A stretch of DNA of 64,000 bases. It comes from Corynebacterium incognita. GTDB lineage: Bacteria > Actinomycetota > Actinomycetes > Mycobacteriales > Mycobacteriaceae. Within the stretch, counting starts at the first letter, position 1; each line of letters begins with the position of its first letter. The translations under genes and the position numbers were made by a program. The notes below the pieces were generated by a model, which did no database searches, had not been told where the DNA came from, and saw only the letters and a program-made list of their open reading frames with translations. The DNA lies in assembly GCF_014217255.1 (NCBI RefSeq), contig NZ_CP059404.1, positions 1,612,001 to 1,676,000 on the forward strand, given 5' to 3'. Shown in pieces: positions 35,853-44,981 of this stretch.

Positions 35853-36403
35853 TGACCGAAGCTAACAACATCGACAACGCAAACGTAGACACCGAAGCTA
35901 CCGCTGCTGACATCGCTGCCGCACAGGCTGCTACCGAGGAGTTCACCAACACCATTGGTGACGCCGTAGCACCGGCGGAGTCCGAGCAGGTTGAAGCTGC
36001 TGCCCCTGTTGTTCACGAGGGCCCGATCCAGACCGTTGGTCGTCGTAAGCGCGCCATCGCCCGTGTTCGCATGGTCGAGGGTTCCGGCGAGATCATCGTC
36101 AACGGTCGTTCCCTGGATGACTACTTCCCGAACAAGCTGCACCAGCAGGACATCTTGCTCCCGCTGACCTTGCTTGAGCGCGAGAACCAGTTCGACCTCA
36201 AGGTCACCGTCACCGGCGGCGGCCCCACCGGTCAGTCCGGCGCCCTGCGCCTGGCTATCGCACGCGCACTGAACGTGTACAACCCGGCAGACCGCGCAGT
36301 CCTGAAGAAGGCTGGCCTGCTGACCCGTGACGCTCGTGCAGTGGAGCGCAAGAAGGCTGGTCTGCACAAGGCACGTCGTGCCCCGCAGTACTCCAAGCGT
36401 TAA
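35852..36403 (+). CDS. rpsI: 30S ribosomal protein S9 with N-terminal extension
   Basis: This encodes uS9, whose C-terminal tail reaches the P-site tRNA. The conserved part starts near residue 60 ([24 protein letters not shown]) and ends in the required basic QYSKR. The first ~58 residues are an acidic Ala/Asn/Thr/Glu-rich extension, giving 183 residues against about 130 in E. coli; similar extensions occur in other actinobacteria. Confidence 0.97.
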   Translation: MTEANNIDNANVDTEATAADIAAAQAATEEFTNTIGDAVAPAESEQVEAAAPVVHEGPIQTVGRRKRAIARVRMVEGSGEIIVNGRSLDDYFPNKLHQQDILLPLTLLERENQFDLKVTVTGGGPTGQSGALRLAIARALNVYNPADRAVLKKAGLLTRDARAVERKKAGLHKARRAPQYSKR

Positions 36404-36423
36404 ATTTTATTTCACGCTTGTCG

Positions 36424-36474
36424 ACGCCGCTTCGTCCTCACCGTTGGTGGGATGGAGCGGCGTTCGCCGTTTTC
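36424..36474 (+). terminator. terminator after rpsI
   Basis: ACGCCGCT (36424-36431) pairs with AGCGGCGT (36456-36463) around a 24-base loop and is followed by TCGCCGTTTTC. Confidence 0.7.
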
Positions 36475-36525
36475 AAGGCTGGAGCAACGCGAGCGTCGTC
36501 ACGCCCATAATGCATAATGGATCGC

Positions 36526-37869
36526 ATGACTCGACTATTCGGAACCGACGGCGTTCGCGGTTTGGCGAACAAGAAGCTCACCCCGATGCTGGCCCTTCGC
36601 CTGGGGCAGGCGGCGGCGGACGTCCTGACCAAGGAACGAGAATCCTACAAGCTGCGCCCGACTGCCGTGATTGGACGCGATCCACGCGTGTCGGGTGAAA
36701 TGCTCGACGCTGCCATCGCGGCAGGATTGGCCTCCCGCGGCGTGGACGTGCTGCGCGTGGGCGTTCTTCCGACGCCGGCGGTGGCATTCTTGACCGATGA
36801 TCACGGGGCGGATCTTGGTGTGATGATTTCCGCGTCCCACAACCCGATGCCGGACAACGGCATTAAGTTCTTCTCCGCTGGGGGCAAGAAACTGCCTGAT
36901 GCCGTCGAAGACGAGATCGAGCAGGCGATGGAGAATCTGTCCGAAGAAGGGCCAACTGGGACCAAGCTCGGGCGCATCATCTCTGATGCTCCCGATGCTG
37001 TGGAGCGCTACCTGCGCCACCTCAAGGAGGCCGTGCCGACCGACTTGTCTGGGATCAAGGTCGTGGTGGACACCGCGAACGGGGCAGCGTCAAAAGTAGC
37101 AGTGGAAGCCTATGAGGCAGCCGGTGCTGAAGTTGTGCCTATCCACTTCAAGCCCAACGCTTTCAACATCAACGACAACTGCGGCTCTACTCACATCGAG
37201 CAGGCTCAGGCTGCTGTGAAGGAGCACGGCGCGGACCTCGGCCTGGCACACGACGGCGATGCCGACCGCTGCCTGGCAGTAGACGCTGAGGGCAACGTCG
37301 TGGATGGCGACCAGATCATGGCGATCCTGGCCGTGGGTATGAAGGAAAGCGGCGAACTGCGCCACAACACCCTGGTGGCCACCGTGATGAGCAATCTCGG
37401 CCTGCGCCTGGCCATGGAGGAGCAGGGCATTACCGTCAAGCAGACCAAGGTGGGTGACCGCTACGTCCTTGAAGAGCTCAACGCGGGCAACTACTCCATC
37501 GGCGGCGAGCAGTCGGGTCACTTGGTCCTTCCTGACGAGTGCACCACCGGTGACGGTACCTTGACCGGCCTGTCTCTGATGGCGCGCATAGCTGCGACCG
37601 GCAAGAGCCTTAAGGACTTGGCCTCAGTCATGACGGTTCTACCGCAGGTGCTTATCAACGTTCCCGTGTCCAACAAGGCCGTCATCATGGATGCCCCGGA
37701 GGTCAAGGACGCGATCGCCGAGGCCGAGGCCGAGCTGGGCAGCACCGGCCGAGTGCTCCTGCGCCCGTCTGGCACCGAGGAGCTTTTCCGCGTGATGGTG
37801 GAAGCCCCGGAGAAGGAGCAAGCCCGCAAGGTTGCTGGCCGCCTTTCTGCCGTGGTGGCTGCGGTCTAG
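36526..37869 (+). CDS. glmM: phosphoglucosamine mutase
   Basis: This 447-residue enzyme converts glucosamine-6-phosphate to glucosamine-1-phosphate for peptidoglycan precursors. [12 protein letters not shown] at the start, the phosphoserine loop ISASHNP (Ser104), the metal loop DGDADR and the sugar/phosphate motifs GEQSGH and RPSGTEE are all present. ATG 36526 is favoured: a CATAAT box (36513-36518) ends seven bases before it, so the transcript is probably leaderless. It works with GlmS, encoded 3.5 kb downstream. Confidence 0.96.
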   Translation: MTRLFGTDGVRGLANKKLTPMLALRLGQAAADVLTKERESYKLRPTAVIGRDPRVSGEMLDAAIAAGLASRGVDVLRVGVLPTPAVAFLTDDHGADLGVMISASHNPMPDNGIKFFSAGGKKLPDAVEDEIEQAMENLSEEGPTGTKLGRIISDAPDAVERYLRHLKEAVPTDLSGIKVVVDTANGAASKVAVEAYEAAGAEVVPIHFKPNAFNINDNCGSTHIEQAQAAVKEHGADLGLAHDGDADRCLAVDAEGNVVDGDQIMAILAVGMKESGELRHNTLVATVMSNLGLRLAMEEQGITVKQTKVGDRYVLEELNAGNYSIGGEQSGHLVLPDECTTGDGTLTGLSLMARIAATGKSLKDLASVMTVLPQVLINVPVSNKAVIMDAPEVKDAIAEAEAELGSTGRVLLRPSGTEELFRVMVEAPEKEQARKVAGRLSAVVAAV

Positions 37870-37899
37870 CTCGGCCCAACACTGACGCGCTGCGTCTCA

Positions 37900-37943
37900 A
37901 AGCGCCTGTTGCACACATCGTGTGACGGGCGTTTCGTCGTTTT
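37900..37943 (+). terminator. terminator after glmM
   Basis: GCGCCTGTTGCACAC (37902-37916) and GTGTGACGGGCGT (37920-37932) fold into an imperfect stem with a tight ATC loop, followed by TTCGTCGTTTTCC. Confidence 0.65.
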
Positions 37944-38051
37944 CCACGGAGAACGGAACCGGCCAGCTGAGGAAGCAGTCCAATGAGGGTGAGGAACAAA
38001 AGTTGGGCCTTGATGTGGACGCACACGACAGAAAGAGGGGGAGGGCACGTC

Positions 38052-38360
38052 ATGGATTTGTCGGGAATTCACGTGGATCAGGAGCAAGTGGCCGCGCATT
38101 TAAAAAGGGTGAAGGCCGATTCTGAAGCTCGCTGGGAGGAGCATAATCAGTGCGCGCCGGCGTTGGCCGCGGCGAGTTTGGGGAAGAACTTCGGCGAAAG
38201 GGGACGTTCGATCGCCTACAAACTCGGCCTCATTCACCAGCGCAGTGACTGGCGGATACGCAATATCCATGCCACTGCGGAGGCCGCGTGCAAGGACTAT
38301 GGCAACGCCGGCGCCGCTGACGGTGACAGTGCCGGGATGTTGGGGAAGGCGTTGCGATGA
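38052..38360 (+). CDS. small EspC/Rv3440c-like protein
   Basis: This 102-residue, mostly helical protein has no signal peptide or membrane segment. The pattern, an N-terminal DLSGIHVDQEQVAAHLKRVK helix, then a second helix ending in a short Gly/Ala tail, recalls the EspC-type type VII secretion-associated proteins. As I remember it, M. tuberculosis has a protein of nearly the same length (Rv3440c) at the same place after glmM. GGGGGAGGG lies before ATG 38052. The stop overlaps the next gene's start (ATGA). Its role is inferred only. Confidence 0.6.
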   Translation: MDLSGIHVDQEQVAAHLKRVKADSEARWEEHNQCAPALAAASLGKNFGERGRSIAYKLGLIHQRSDWRIRNIHATAEAACKDYGNAGAADGDSAGMLGKALR

Positions 38361-40159
38361 AGGCTGATACCGCAACGCTGCTCAGCGACTGGGCGGAGTC
38401 AGTCAAGAGCTTCCACACTGCGTCGGGGACTACCGCGCCTGGGCCGTACACCGTGGCTGACGTCAAGAAGGCCGTGGCGGCAACAGAGGGGTTGCAGCCG
38501 CAGGATCTCGTCACGCACACGGCCGCGGCGTCAGGCTGGGACTCCCATGGCGGTGGCGGTGGCTTCAGCGGCGGGACTTACGGCGGCCCGAAGGACCGTA
38601 TCAAAGACTTCGTGATCGGGTTTGGCACCACGCTGGTGGCCACGTTCGCCGGCGATACCATCGCTAAGCGCCTCGCTGAGCTGCAGGAAGATATCGACGG
38701 CGACCACACTGCACGCGATGACTTAGAAAAGAGCGCGCAGAAGTGCTCGGATTCGGTCGGCGACATCGACGCGGTCTCGGATTCCTTTATCGAAGAAACT
38801 CTGACCGCTGCGATCTTCATCGTGGACCTGCTCGTGCTGTTTATCTCCCGGAACCCCGGGCTGACGGCGTTGGTGCATTCGGCCATTTCCTCCGCCGCTG
38901 AGCTGATTAGCAGTACCAACTCCACACTCGTGGAACACTGCGAGGAGCGCGACAAGGCGATTGACAAGTGCTACGAGAAATTCGAGGAAGAATGCGACGC
39001 GGTGTGTGGCCGTAAACTGCCTACTCCGGCGCCGGGTATCGACCTCGCGCCGTCGGCCAAGGACGTCATCGATGGCAGCTACAAGGACATAACCAAGTAC
39101 ATGGACACGTTCTCGGCTAACAGTGACTGTGAGCCGGACAAGAAGGAAACTGCCAAGGAAGCTACAAAGGAGCACCCCAAGAAGTCTGGGCCACCACCGG
39201 TGCCAGCGCCAGCTCCGCAACCTGGCGGGGCCGTACCTGCGGTGCAGCCGTGTGAGGACGCCCCGGCGACGCAGGCACGGGAGCCCGCCAAGGAGAAACA
39301 ACCAACGCCCAAGCTGCCGCCAGCACCCCAGGTGTGTGACAAGGACGTTTCCACAACACCGCAAACGAAGGAGCCGGACACACCGCAGAAGGATGCGCTA
39401 AAACCCGAGCCGGTCGAACGCGTAGATGACGAGAAGGACTGCGAGAACGACAAGCCGCAGAAACCTGTTCCGGCTCTGGAGCCCAAGCCTGATCAGGCCC
39501 TTCAGCAGGATGAGTGCGAAGACGAGGCAGGAGAGGGCAAAGAGGAGAAAAGAGAATCTCCACCAGTGCCCGACAAGCCGGTCCTCGAGCCGGTGGCTGA
39601 GAAGCAGTCGGAGGAGTGTGCGGACGAACCGGTTGATACTGGCAACTCCGTGAAATCTGCGTGCACGGGAGTGCTCGGCGCCGTGGGTGTAGGAGTTGCC
39701 ATCGTTGGCATCGGCCTCCTCATTGATGCTGCCGTAGATTTCTTTCACGAGGAGATTCTGCCGGAGCTGACCCCGGACGAGAACGAGCCTGAGGCAAGAG
39801 ATAAACCCGAGGTGAAGGAGAAGCCAGAACTCAAGGACAAGCCGGAGGTGAAGGAGCAGTCGGAGCCGCGTGTTGAGCCGGTAAAGGTTGATAAGGGCGT
39901 GATCGCGCCGCCGCCAGACCTGGCCAAGGTGGAGGAGCCGCCGGCACCGCCGAAGAAGATTGCTGCAGTGGCCGCGGTGGCGGAGGCACCCGCGCCGATA
40001 GCGGAGCAGGCGCCAGTGCCGGAGCGCAGTGAGGATGTAAAGCCAGAGCGCGGCGGGGGCGATAAGACGTCGCACGGTCCAGTGGTTGGGGGACCGGGGG
40101 CGAGTTCGGGACAAGCCAAAGACAACGGACACAGGGCTAGGAAGGCAGGGCAGTGGTAA
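38357..40159 (+). CDS. large Pro/Glu/Lys- and Cys-rich membrane protein (Rv3439c-like position)
   Basis: This 600-residue protein has a helical start (1-58), a Gly-rich linker (61-78), a region with a hydrophobic helix at about 149-164, a Pro/Glu/Lys-rich stretch (270-430), a second hydrophobic helix at about 437-457, then charged repeats (PEVKEKPELKDKPEVKE) and a Pro/Ala/Gly-rich end. Twelve Cys (130, 195, 205, 213, 217, 258, 299, 327, 362, 387, 421, 436) all precede or touch the second helix. No signal peptide is seen. M. tuberculosis Rv3439c, an Ala/Pro-rich protein, lies in this position as I recall. Its start overlaps the small EspC-like gene, so the two are co-translated. Function unknown; a type VII secretion link is inference. 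Confidence 0.6.
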   Translation: MKADTATLLSDWAESVKSFHTASGTTAPGPYTVADVKKAVAATEGLQPQDLVTHTAAASGWDSHGGGGGFSGGTYGGPKDRIKDFVIGFGTTLVATFAGDTIAKRLAELQEDIDGDHTARDDLEKSAQKCSDSVGDIDAVSDSFIEETLTAAIFIVDLLVLFISRNPGLTALVHSAISSAAELISSTNSTLVEHCEERDKAIDKCYEKFEEECDAVCGRKLPTPAPGIDLAPSAKDVIDGSYKDITKYMDTFSANSDCEPDKKETAKEATKEHPKKSGPPPVPAPAPQPGGAVPAVQPCEDAPATQAREPAKEKQPTPKLPPAPQVCDKDVSTTPQTKEPDTPQKDALKPEPVERVDDEKDCENDKPQKPVPALEPKPDQALQQDECEDEAGEGKEEKRESPPVPDKPVLEPVAEKQSEECADEPVDTGNSVKSACTGVLGAVGVGVAIVGIGLLIDAAVDFFHEEILPELTPDENEPEARDKPEVKEKPELKDKPEVKEQSEPRVEPVKVDKGVIAPPPDLAKVEEPPAPPKKIAAVAAVAEAPAPIAEQAPVPERSEDVKPERGGGDKTSHGPVVGGPGASSGQAKDNGHRARKAGQW

Positions 40160-40389
40160 TGGAATACGAGGATTTCGCAGCGCAGTTTAGGCAACGAACG
40201 GCGAAGCGTCTCATGGAGTTTGAGAAGACACTTGAGCAGGCTGAGCAACGTATGCAGGCCGCGGCGGGGGTGGCGGCTACCGGTGGCGCGGCACAAGAAA
40301 AGCCCCGCCAGCGGGCGGGGCATGGCGCGGGCGCACGGGTGCGGCCGGCGGGGCCGGTCAAGTCAGTTCTGCGAAGGACCGGGTACTAA
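40159..40389 (+). CDS. small coiled-coil protein with basic tail
   Basis: This 76-residue protein starts at an ATG that overlaps the preceding TAA; a GTG two codons earlier (40153) is equally possible. Residues 1-35 look like a coiled coil (AAQFRQRTAKRLMEFEKTLEQAEQRM) and the end is rich in Gly, Arg and Pro. It is the third gene of the unit after glmM. Its stop overlaps the stop of the convergent hydrolase, and a hairpin that looks like that gene's terminator lies within its coding region. I do not recognise a family. Confidence 0.5.
   Translation: MEYEDFAAQFRQRTAKRLMEFEKTLEQAEQRMQAAAGVAATGGAAQEKPRQRAGHGAGARVRPAGPVKSVLRRTGY
40302..40321 (-). terminator. minus-strand terminator inside the small coiled-coil gene
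   Basis: GCCCCGCC and GGCGGGGC form a perfect 8-bp stem with a four-base loop. On the minus strand it is followed by TTTTCTTG, so it reads as a terminator for the hydrolase gene that ends at 40386, 65 bases earlier in that direction. Confidence 0.65.
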
Positions 40390-41252
40390 CTGGTGACCTT
40401 GTGTGAGGTGTTGGCGTGCAAGTGCTCTTTCGGTACACCGGCTTCGAGAGCGAGCTGGTCACCGGTCAGCGAAGACAACTTCTTCGCAGTGGCCTCCGGG
40501 TCGGAGAATGCGGAGTACTTGCCTTCGTCTTCCAGCTGGTGCAGCAGGAAGCCAGTTACGAGACCGCGAGCCATTTCCGTTTGGCGGTTCTCACCCTTGC
40601 CCAAGCCCAGGAGGTTGCGCAGCAGGTTGTCTTCGGAGAAGCCGAGCTGGGTTCCCTTGTCGATCTCGCGGTAGGCGACCTCGCCCTTCCAGTTATAGGC
40701 GAGCTTCGCCGGGTTACCAGCGTTGAACACGTCGGTGTCCTGAGACCCAATGATAAGGCTCGGGATCGACAGGGTCTTAGCCGCAGCCTCGGCAGAGGGG
40801 GAAACCTTCGCCGGGTAGATGGCGGCCACTGTCTTCACCTTCGGGTTCTGGACCGCGGCGAGGACAGCCGCGCCGCCGCCCATGCCATGGCCGATGACGC
40901 CCAGCTTCGCTGGGGAGACCGTGATGTTTCCCTGGCCCAGCTTCACGCCCGCCGCGATCTGCAGCGCGGTTTCTAAGTCCGCGGCAAAGCTGCGGTGGTC
41001 GGGGATGAGACCGGTTTGGGTTTCCGGCACCACCACGACGATGCCCCAGCTGGCCAGGTGGCGCAGGGTGCCGTGGTAGTTCTTAATCTTCTTCATCCAG
41101 TCATGGCCAAAGGCCACCGCGGGAAGGTTGTTGCCCTCAGCCGGGGCGTAGACCTTGCCTTCCAGTCCGGCGTACGATAGATCGCCGGTGAGGACGCGGT
41201 GGGGGCCGCGCTTGGACAGGGTGGACAGATGCTTATTCAGATTCGCAGACAC
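40386..41252 (-). CDS. alpha/beta-hydrolase-fold protein with Gly at the nucleophile position
   Basis: This 288-residue protein has the dienelactone hydrolase/chlorophyllase-like fold: strand VVVVPETQT, then the nucleophile elbow, then TVAAIYPAKV and SIPSLIIGSQDTDV with the likely acid. The elbow reads G-H-G-M-G at 121-125 where active enzymes have G-H-S-M-G, so the Ser nucleophile is replaced by Gly123. It may be catalytically inactive or use other chemistry. GTG 41252 has a TATCCT box seven bases upstream and is probably leaderless. It sits where Rv3438 lies in M. tuberculosis as I remember it. Confidence 0.75.
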   Translation of the reverse strand: MSANLNKHLSTLSKRGPHRVLTGDLSYAGLEGKVYAPAEGNNLPAVAFGHDWMKKIKNYHGTLRHLASWGIVVVVPETQTGLIPDHRSFAADLETALQIAAGVKLGQGNITVSPAKLGVIGHGMGGGAAVLAAVQNPKVKTVAAIYPAKVSPSAEAAAKTLSIPSLIIGSQDTDVFNAGNPAKLAYNWKGEVAYREIDKGTQLGFSEDNLLRNLLGLGKGENRQTEMARGLVTGFLLHQLEDEGKYSAFSDPEATAKKLSSLTGDQLALEAGVPKEHLHANTSHKVTS

Positions 41253-41390
41253 GGCTCAAGGATAGAGGATCTACAGCGGTGCGCGCTGAAGTGGTGGGGC
41301 GATGTGCGAACGCGGCGTCGCCAAGCATGCGAAAAAGTTAAGGTTACGTTAATAGATATTCCTGGGGGTTTTACTGACAGGGCACTCATG

Positions 41391-41396
41391 TAGAAT
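41391..41396 (+). promoter_or_regulatory. -10 box of glmS
   Basis: TAGAAT ends eight bases before ATG 41405 and no ribosome binding site is seen between, so glmS mRNA is probably leaderless or nearly so. There is also no room for a glmS ribozyme. Confidence 0.5.
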
Positions 41397-41404
41397 CGGC
41401 CTTT

Positions 41405-43276
41405 ATGTGTGGAATTGTTGGATACGTAGGTCACCCAGGTGCTGACCGTGAATACTTTGCTTTAGACGTTGTTTTGGAAGGTCTGCGCCGCTTGGAGTAC
41501 CGCGGCTACGACTCCGCAGGAGTTGCCATGTTTGACGGCAACGAGATTGGTTGGCGCAAGAAGGCCGGCAAGGTTGCTGCCTTGGACGAGGAATTGGCTA
41601 AGCGCCCGCTGACTGATTCGGTTCTGGGCATCGGCCACACCCGGTGGGCAACCCACGGTGGCCCGACCGACGTTAACGCTCACCCGCACGTGGTGGACAA
41701 CGGCCACTTGGCCGTCGTGCACAACGGCATTATTGAGAATTTTGCGGAGCTAAAGCGTGAACTATCCACTAAGGGCTACAACTTTGTCTCTGAGACCGAC
41801 ACCGAGGTGGCGGCAACCCTGCTGGCTGACAAGTTCCATGGTGCCGCTCAGGGGGACCTTACCAAGGCTATGCAGCTGACCTGCCAGGAACTGGAGGGTG
41901 CTTTCACCCTGCTGGCTATCCACGCGGACAACGCGGACCGCATCGTCGCCGCGCGCCGTGACTCCCCGCTGGTTATCGGCCTGGGCGAGGGGGAGAACTT
42001 CCTCGGCTCGGACGTTTCCGGCTTCATTGATTACACCAAGAACGCGGTGGAGATGGACAACGACCAGATGGTTACCATCACCGCCGATGATTATCAGATC
42101 ACCGACTTCGAGGGGAACCCTGCAGAGGGCAAGCCTTTCAAGATCGAGTGGGACGCTGCGGCGGCGGAAAAGGGCGGCTTCTCTTCTTTCATGGAGAAGG
42201 AGATTCACGATCAGCCAGCGGCGGTGCGTGACACCCTGATGGGCCGCTTCGACGAGGCCGGCAAGCTGACCCTGGATGAGCTGCGCATCGATGAGACTAT
42301 TTTGAAGTCCATCGACAAGATCATCGTGATCGCCTGCGGTACCGCCGCTTACGCCGGTCACGTGGCCCGCTACGCTATCGAGCACTGGTGCCGCATTCCT
42401 ACCGAGGTGGAGCTGGCACACGAGTTCCGTTACCGCGATCCGATCGTGACCGAGAAGACCCTCGTGGTGGCGCTGTCCCAGTCCGGCGAGACCATGGACA
42501 CGCTCATGGCGGTGCGTCACGCCCGTCAGCAGGGTGCGAAGGTGATTGCTATCTGCAACACCCAGGGCGCCTCCATCCCGCGCGAGTCCGACGCCGCGCT
42601 GTACACCCACGCCGGCCCGGAGATCGCGGTCGCTTCCACCAAGGCCTTCCTGGCACAGATTACTGCCACCTACCTGCTGGGTCTGTACCTGGCGCAGCTG
42701 CGCGGCAACATGTTCGCGGATGAGATTGAAACTGTCCTGACCGAACTGCGCGCGATGCCAGACAAGGTGCAGACGGTCATTGACAACAAGGGCACCGTGG
42801 AGAAGCTGGGCAAGGATATGGTGGACGCAAAGTCCGTTCTGTTCTTGGGCCGTCACGTGGGCTTCCCTGTTGCACTCGAGGGCGCACTGAAGCTCAAGGA
42901 GATCGCATACCTGCACGCTGAGGGCTTCGCCGCCGGCGAGCTCAAGCACGGCCCGATTGCGCTGATTGAGGAGGGGCAGCCGGTCTTCGTTATCGTGCCG
43001 TCCCCACGTGGTCGTGACTCCCTGCACTCCAAGGTTGTGTCTAACATCCAGGAGATCCGCGCGCGTGGCGCCATCACCATCGTGATTGCCGAAGAGGGCG
43101 ACGAGGCCGTAGAGGATTACGCGAACTACATCATTCGCGTTCCGCAGGCGCCGACCCTCATGCAGCCGCTGTTGGCTACCGTTCCGCTGCAGGTATTCGC
43201 TTGCACCGTGGCTGGCGCTAAGGGCTACGACGTGGACCAGCCGCGTAACCTGGCCAAGTCGGTCACCGTGGAATAA
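41405..43276 (+). CDS. glmS: glutamine-fructose-6-phosphate aminotransferase
   Basis: This 623-residue enzyme makes glucosamine-6-phosphate, the first step to UDP-GlcNAc. Cys2 (MCGIVGYVG) is the glutamine amidotransferase nucleophile, with HTRWATHG and NGIIEN in the same domain. Two SIS domains follow (ACGTAAYAGHVARY; GRHVGFPVALEGALKLKEIAY) and the conserved end is PRNLAKSVTVE. It stands in one cell wall precursor region with glmM and alr. Confidence 0.97.
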   Translation: MCGIVGYVGHPGADREYFALDVVLEGLRRLEYRGYDSAGVAMFDGNEIGWRKKAGKVAALDEELAKRPLTDSVLGIGHTRWATHGGPTDVNAHPHVVDNGHLAVVHNGIIENFAELKRELSTKGYNFVSETDTEVAATLLADKFHGAAQGDLTKAMQLTCQELEGAFTLLAIHADNADRIVAARRDSPLVIGLGEGENFLGSDVSGFIDYTKNAVEMDNDQMVTITADDYQITDFEGNPAEGKPFKIEWDAAAAEKGGFSSFMEKEIHDQPAAVRDTLMGRFDEAGKLTLDELRIDETILKSIDKIIVIACGTAAYAGHVARYAIEHWCRIPTEVELAHEFRYRDPIVTEKTLVVALSQSGETMDTLMAVRHARQQGAKVIAICNTQGASIPRESDAALYTHAGPEIAVASTKAFLAQITATYLLGLYLAQLRGNMFADEIETVLTELRAMPDKVQTVIDNKGTVEKLGKDMVDAKSVLFLGRHVGFPVALEGALKLKEIAYLHAEGFAAGELKHGPIALIEEGQPVFVIVPSPRGRDSLHSKVVSNIQEIRARGAITIVIAEEGDEAVEDYANYIIRVPQAPTLMQPLLATVPLQVFACTVAGAKGYDVDQPRNLAKSVTVE

Positions 43277-43322
43277 AGCGCTCAACGCTGAGGACAGTAA
43301 GGGGCAGTGGCACAATGGTGCC

Positions 43323-44441
43323 ATGCCCCTTTTGTCTACCCGGATTAATCTCAACGCTATTGCCCACAACGTCTCCGCTCTTAAGGAACACGTGGGTGCT
43401 GATGTCCAGCTGATGTGCGTGGTGAAGGCTGACGCCTACGGCCACGGCGTGGTCGACGTCGCGCGGGTAATGGAACGCTCGGGCGCCGACGCCTTTGGAG
43501 TGGCCACGATTGGCGAAGCGACGGCTTTGCGTGACGCTGGCATTAACGCTCCGATCCTGGCGTGGCTGTGGAACAACGACGTCGAACCCGGTTCGGTGTC
43601 GTCCGCACTGGCGGCCAACGTGGAGTTGGCCATCCCAAGTCTGGAGCAGGCGAGGTTCTTGGTCGATAGCAAGATCCCGGGAAAGGTCTGCGTCAAGGTG
43701 GAAACCGGCATGCACCGCAACGGCATTGATCGCGCTGACTGGGACGAGATTTTCGCGCTGTTGGCGAGCGAAGAGGCCGCCCATCTGGAGGTCACCGGCG
43801 TGATGAGTCACCTGGCGTGCGCCGACGAGCCGGGCAATGAGCACAACGCCTTGCAGGGCGCGCAGCTGCGAGCGGCCATCGATTGCGCGCGCAGTCACGG
43901 GCTGAACGTACCGGTCAACCACCTTGCGGCCTCCGGCGGTGCAATTGCACGCGAGGACCTGCGCTTCGAGCAGGTGCGGGTGGGCGTGGCTTGCTACGGG
44001 CTTTCGCCTTTCGACGAGGAGTCGGGGGGAGTGGCCTTACGTCCGGCGATGACGTGGGCCGCCACGGTCCTCAACGTTAAACCAGTAGCGGCGGGAGAAT
44101 CCACGAGCTACGGGTTGACGTGGCGAGCGGAGGAAGCCGGTTACCTCGCCGTGGTCTCTGTGGGCTACGCGGACGGATTGCCCCGCGCCGTGCAGGGGGT
44201 GTTTGACGTGACCATCGGTGGCAAGCGCTACCCGCAGGTAGGACGCGTGTGCATGGACCAGATCGTTGTCTCGTTGGGAGCTAACGAATTCGGAGTAGCC
44301 ATCGGCGATGAGGTTATTTTGTTCGGCGAGGGCGGAGTGTCCGCCAGTGAGGTTGCTCGCGCCGTCGGCACCATCAATTATGAGGTGGTGTGCTGGCCGG
44401 GTGGGCGCACGCGACGCGTGGTGGAAGGAGCTGTTGAGTAG
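43323..44441 (+). CDS. alr: alanine racemase
   Basis: This 372-residue PLP enzyme makes D-alanine for peptidoglycan. The PLP Lys is Lys35 in VVKADAYGHG, and the opposing catalytic Tyr region is seen in VSVGYADGLPR, followed by GRVCMDQIVV. CACAAT ends seven bases before ATG 43323, suggesting a leaderless start. The stop is adjacent to the tsaE start, so alr heads the tsa operon. Confidence 0.96.
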   Translation: MPLLSTRINLNAIAHNVSALKEHVGADVQLMCVVKADAYGHGVVDVARVMERSGADAFGVATIGEATALRDAGINAPILAWLWNNDVEPGSVSSALAANVELAIPSLEQARFLVDSKIPGKVCVKVETGMHRNGIDRADWDEIFALLASEEAAHLEVTGVMSHLACADEPGNEHNALQGAQLRAAIDCARSHGLNVPVNHLAASGGAIAREDLRFEQVRVGVACYGLSPFDEESGGVALRPAMTWAATVLNVKPVAAGESTSYGLTWRAEEAGYLAVVSVGYADGLPRAVQGVFDVTIGGKRYPQVGRVCMDQIVVSLGANEFGVAIGDEVILFGEGGVSASEVARAVGTINYEVVCWPGGRTRRVVEGAVE

Positions 44442-44912
44442 ATGAAGGAACACTTTCCTGCCTCAGGGCGGCAGATGTTGGAGACCGCGGCGGATACCCA
44501 AGACTTCGGCGAGCGTGTGGGCCGCGCGCTCGAGGCCGGTGACGTGGTGATCTTGGACGGTCCTTTGGGGGCGGGCAAGACCACGTTCACCCAGGGCATC
44601 GCACGAGGCATGGGGGTCAAAGGGAGAGTGACCTCCCCGACGTTTGTTATCGCCCGCGAGCATCGCTCGCTTGTCGACGGCCCCGCGCTCGTCCATGTCG
44701 ATGCCTACCGGCTGGGGGAGACCGCGGAGCTCGATGCGTTGGACCTGGATACAGACCTGGATGCTGCGGTGGTGGTTGCCGAGTGGGGAGGCGGGCTCGT
44801 GGAAGCGCTCAGCGATGCTTACCTGCTCATCCAGATCGATCGCGAGGCCTCCGACCCGGATTCGGAGGCTCGGTTATTTACGTGGCGCTACGTGACTGAT
44901 CCAGGTCACTAA
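44442..44912 (+). CDS. tsaE: tRNA t6A biosynthesis ATPase TsaE
   Basis: This 156-residue P-loop ATPase drives turnover of the TsaB-TsaD complex that makes threonylcarbamoyl-adenosine 37 in tRNA. The P-loop is GPLGAGKTTFTQGIARG, and VTSPTFVI and HVDAYRLG are family motifs. It starts directly after the alr stop. Confidence 0.94.
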   Translation: MKEHFPASGRQMLETAADTQDFGERVGRALEAGDVVILDGPLGAGKTTFTQGIARGMGVKGRVTSPTFVIAREHRSLVDGPALVHVDAYRLGETAELDALDLDTDLDAAVVVAEWGGGLVEALSDAYLLIQIDREASDPDSEARLFTWRYVTDPGH

Positions 44913-44981
44913 CGCGGACGACCCACCCTGTACGATGAGGTAGATACACAAAAGAACGGGATCAAAAGGAGCCTGAAGGCT

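Noticed and set aside
39780..39870. Repeat tract that could look like a CRISPR array
   Set aside because: The repeats are short, in frame and encode the PEVKEKPELKDKPEVKE charged region; there are no unique spacers of constant length.
41253..41404. glmS ribozyme or riboswitch
   Set aside because: The promoter box lies only eight bases before the glmS start, which leaves no room for a leader RNA, and the ribozyme is known mainly from Firmicutes.
41762..43369. 535-residue minus-strand open frame
   Set aside because: It is antisense to glmS and has no supporting start signal or family.
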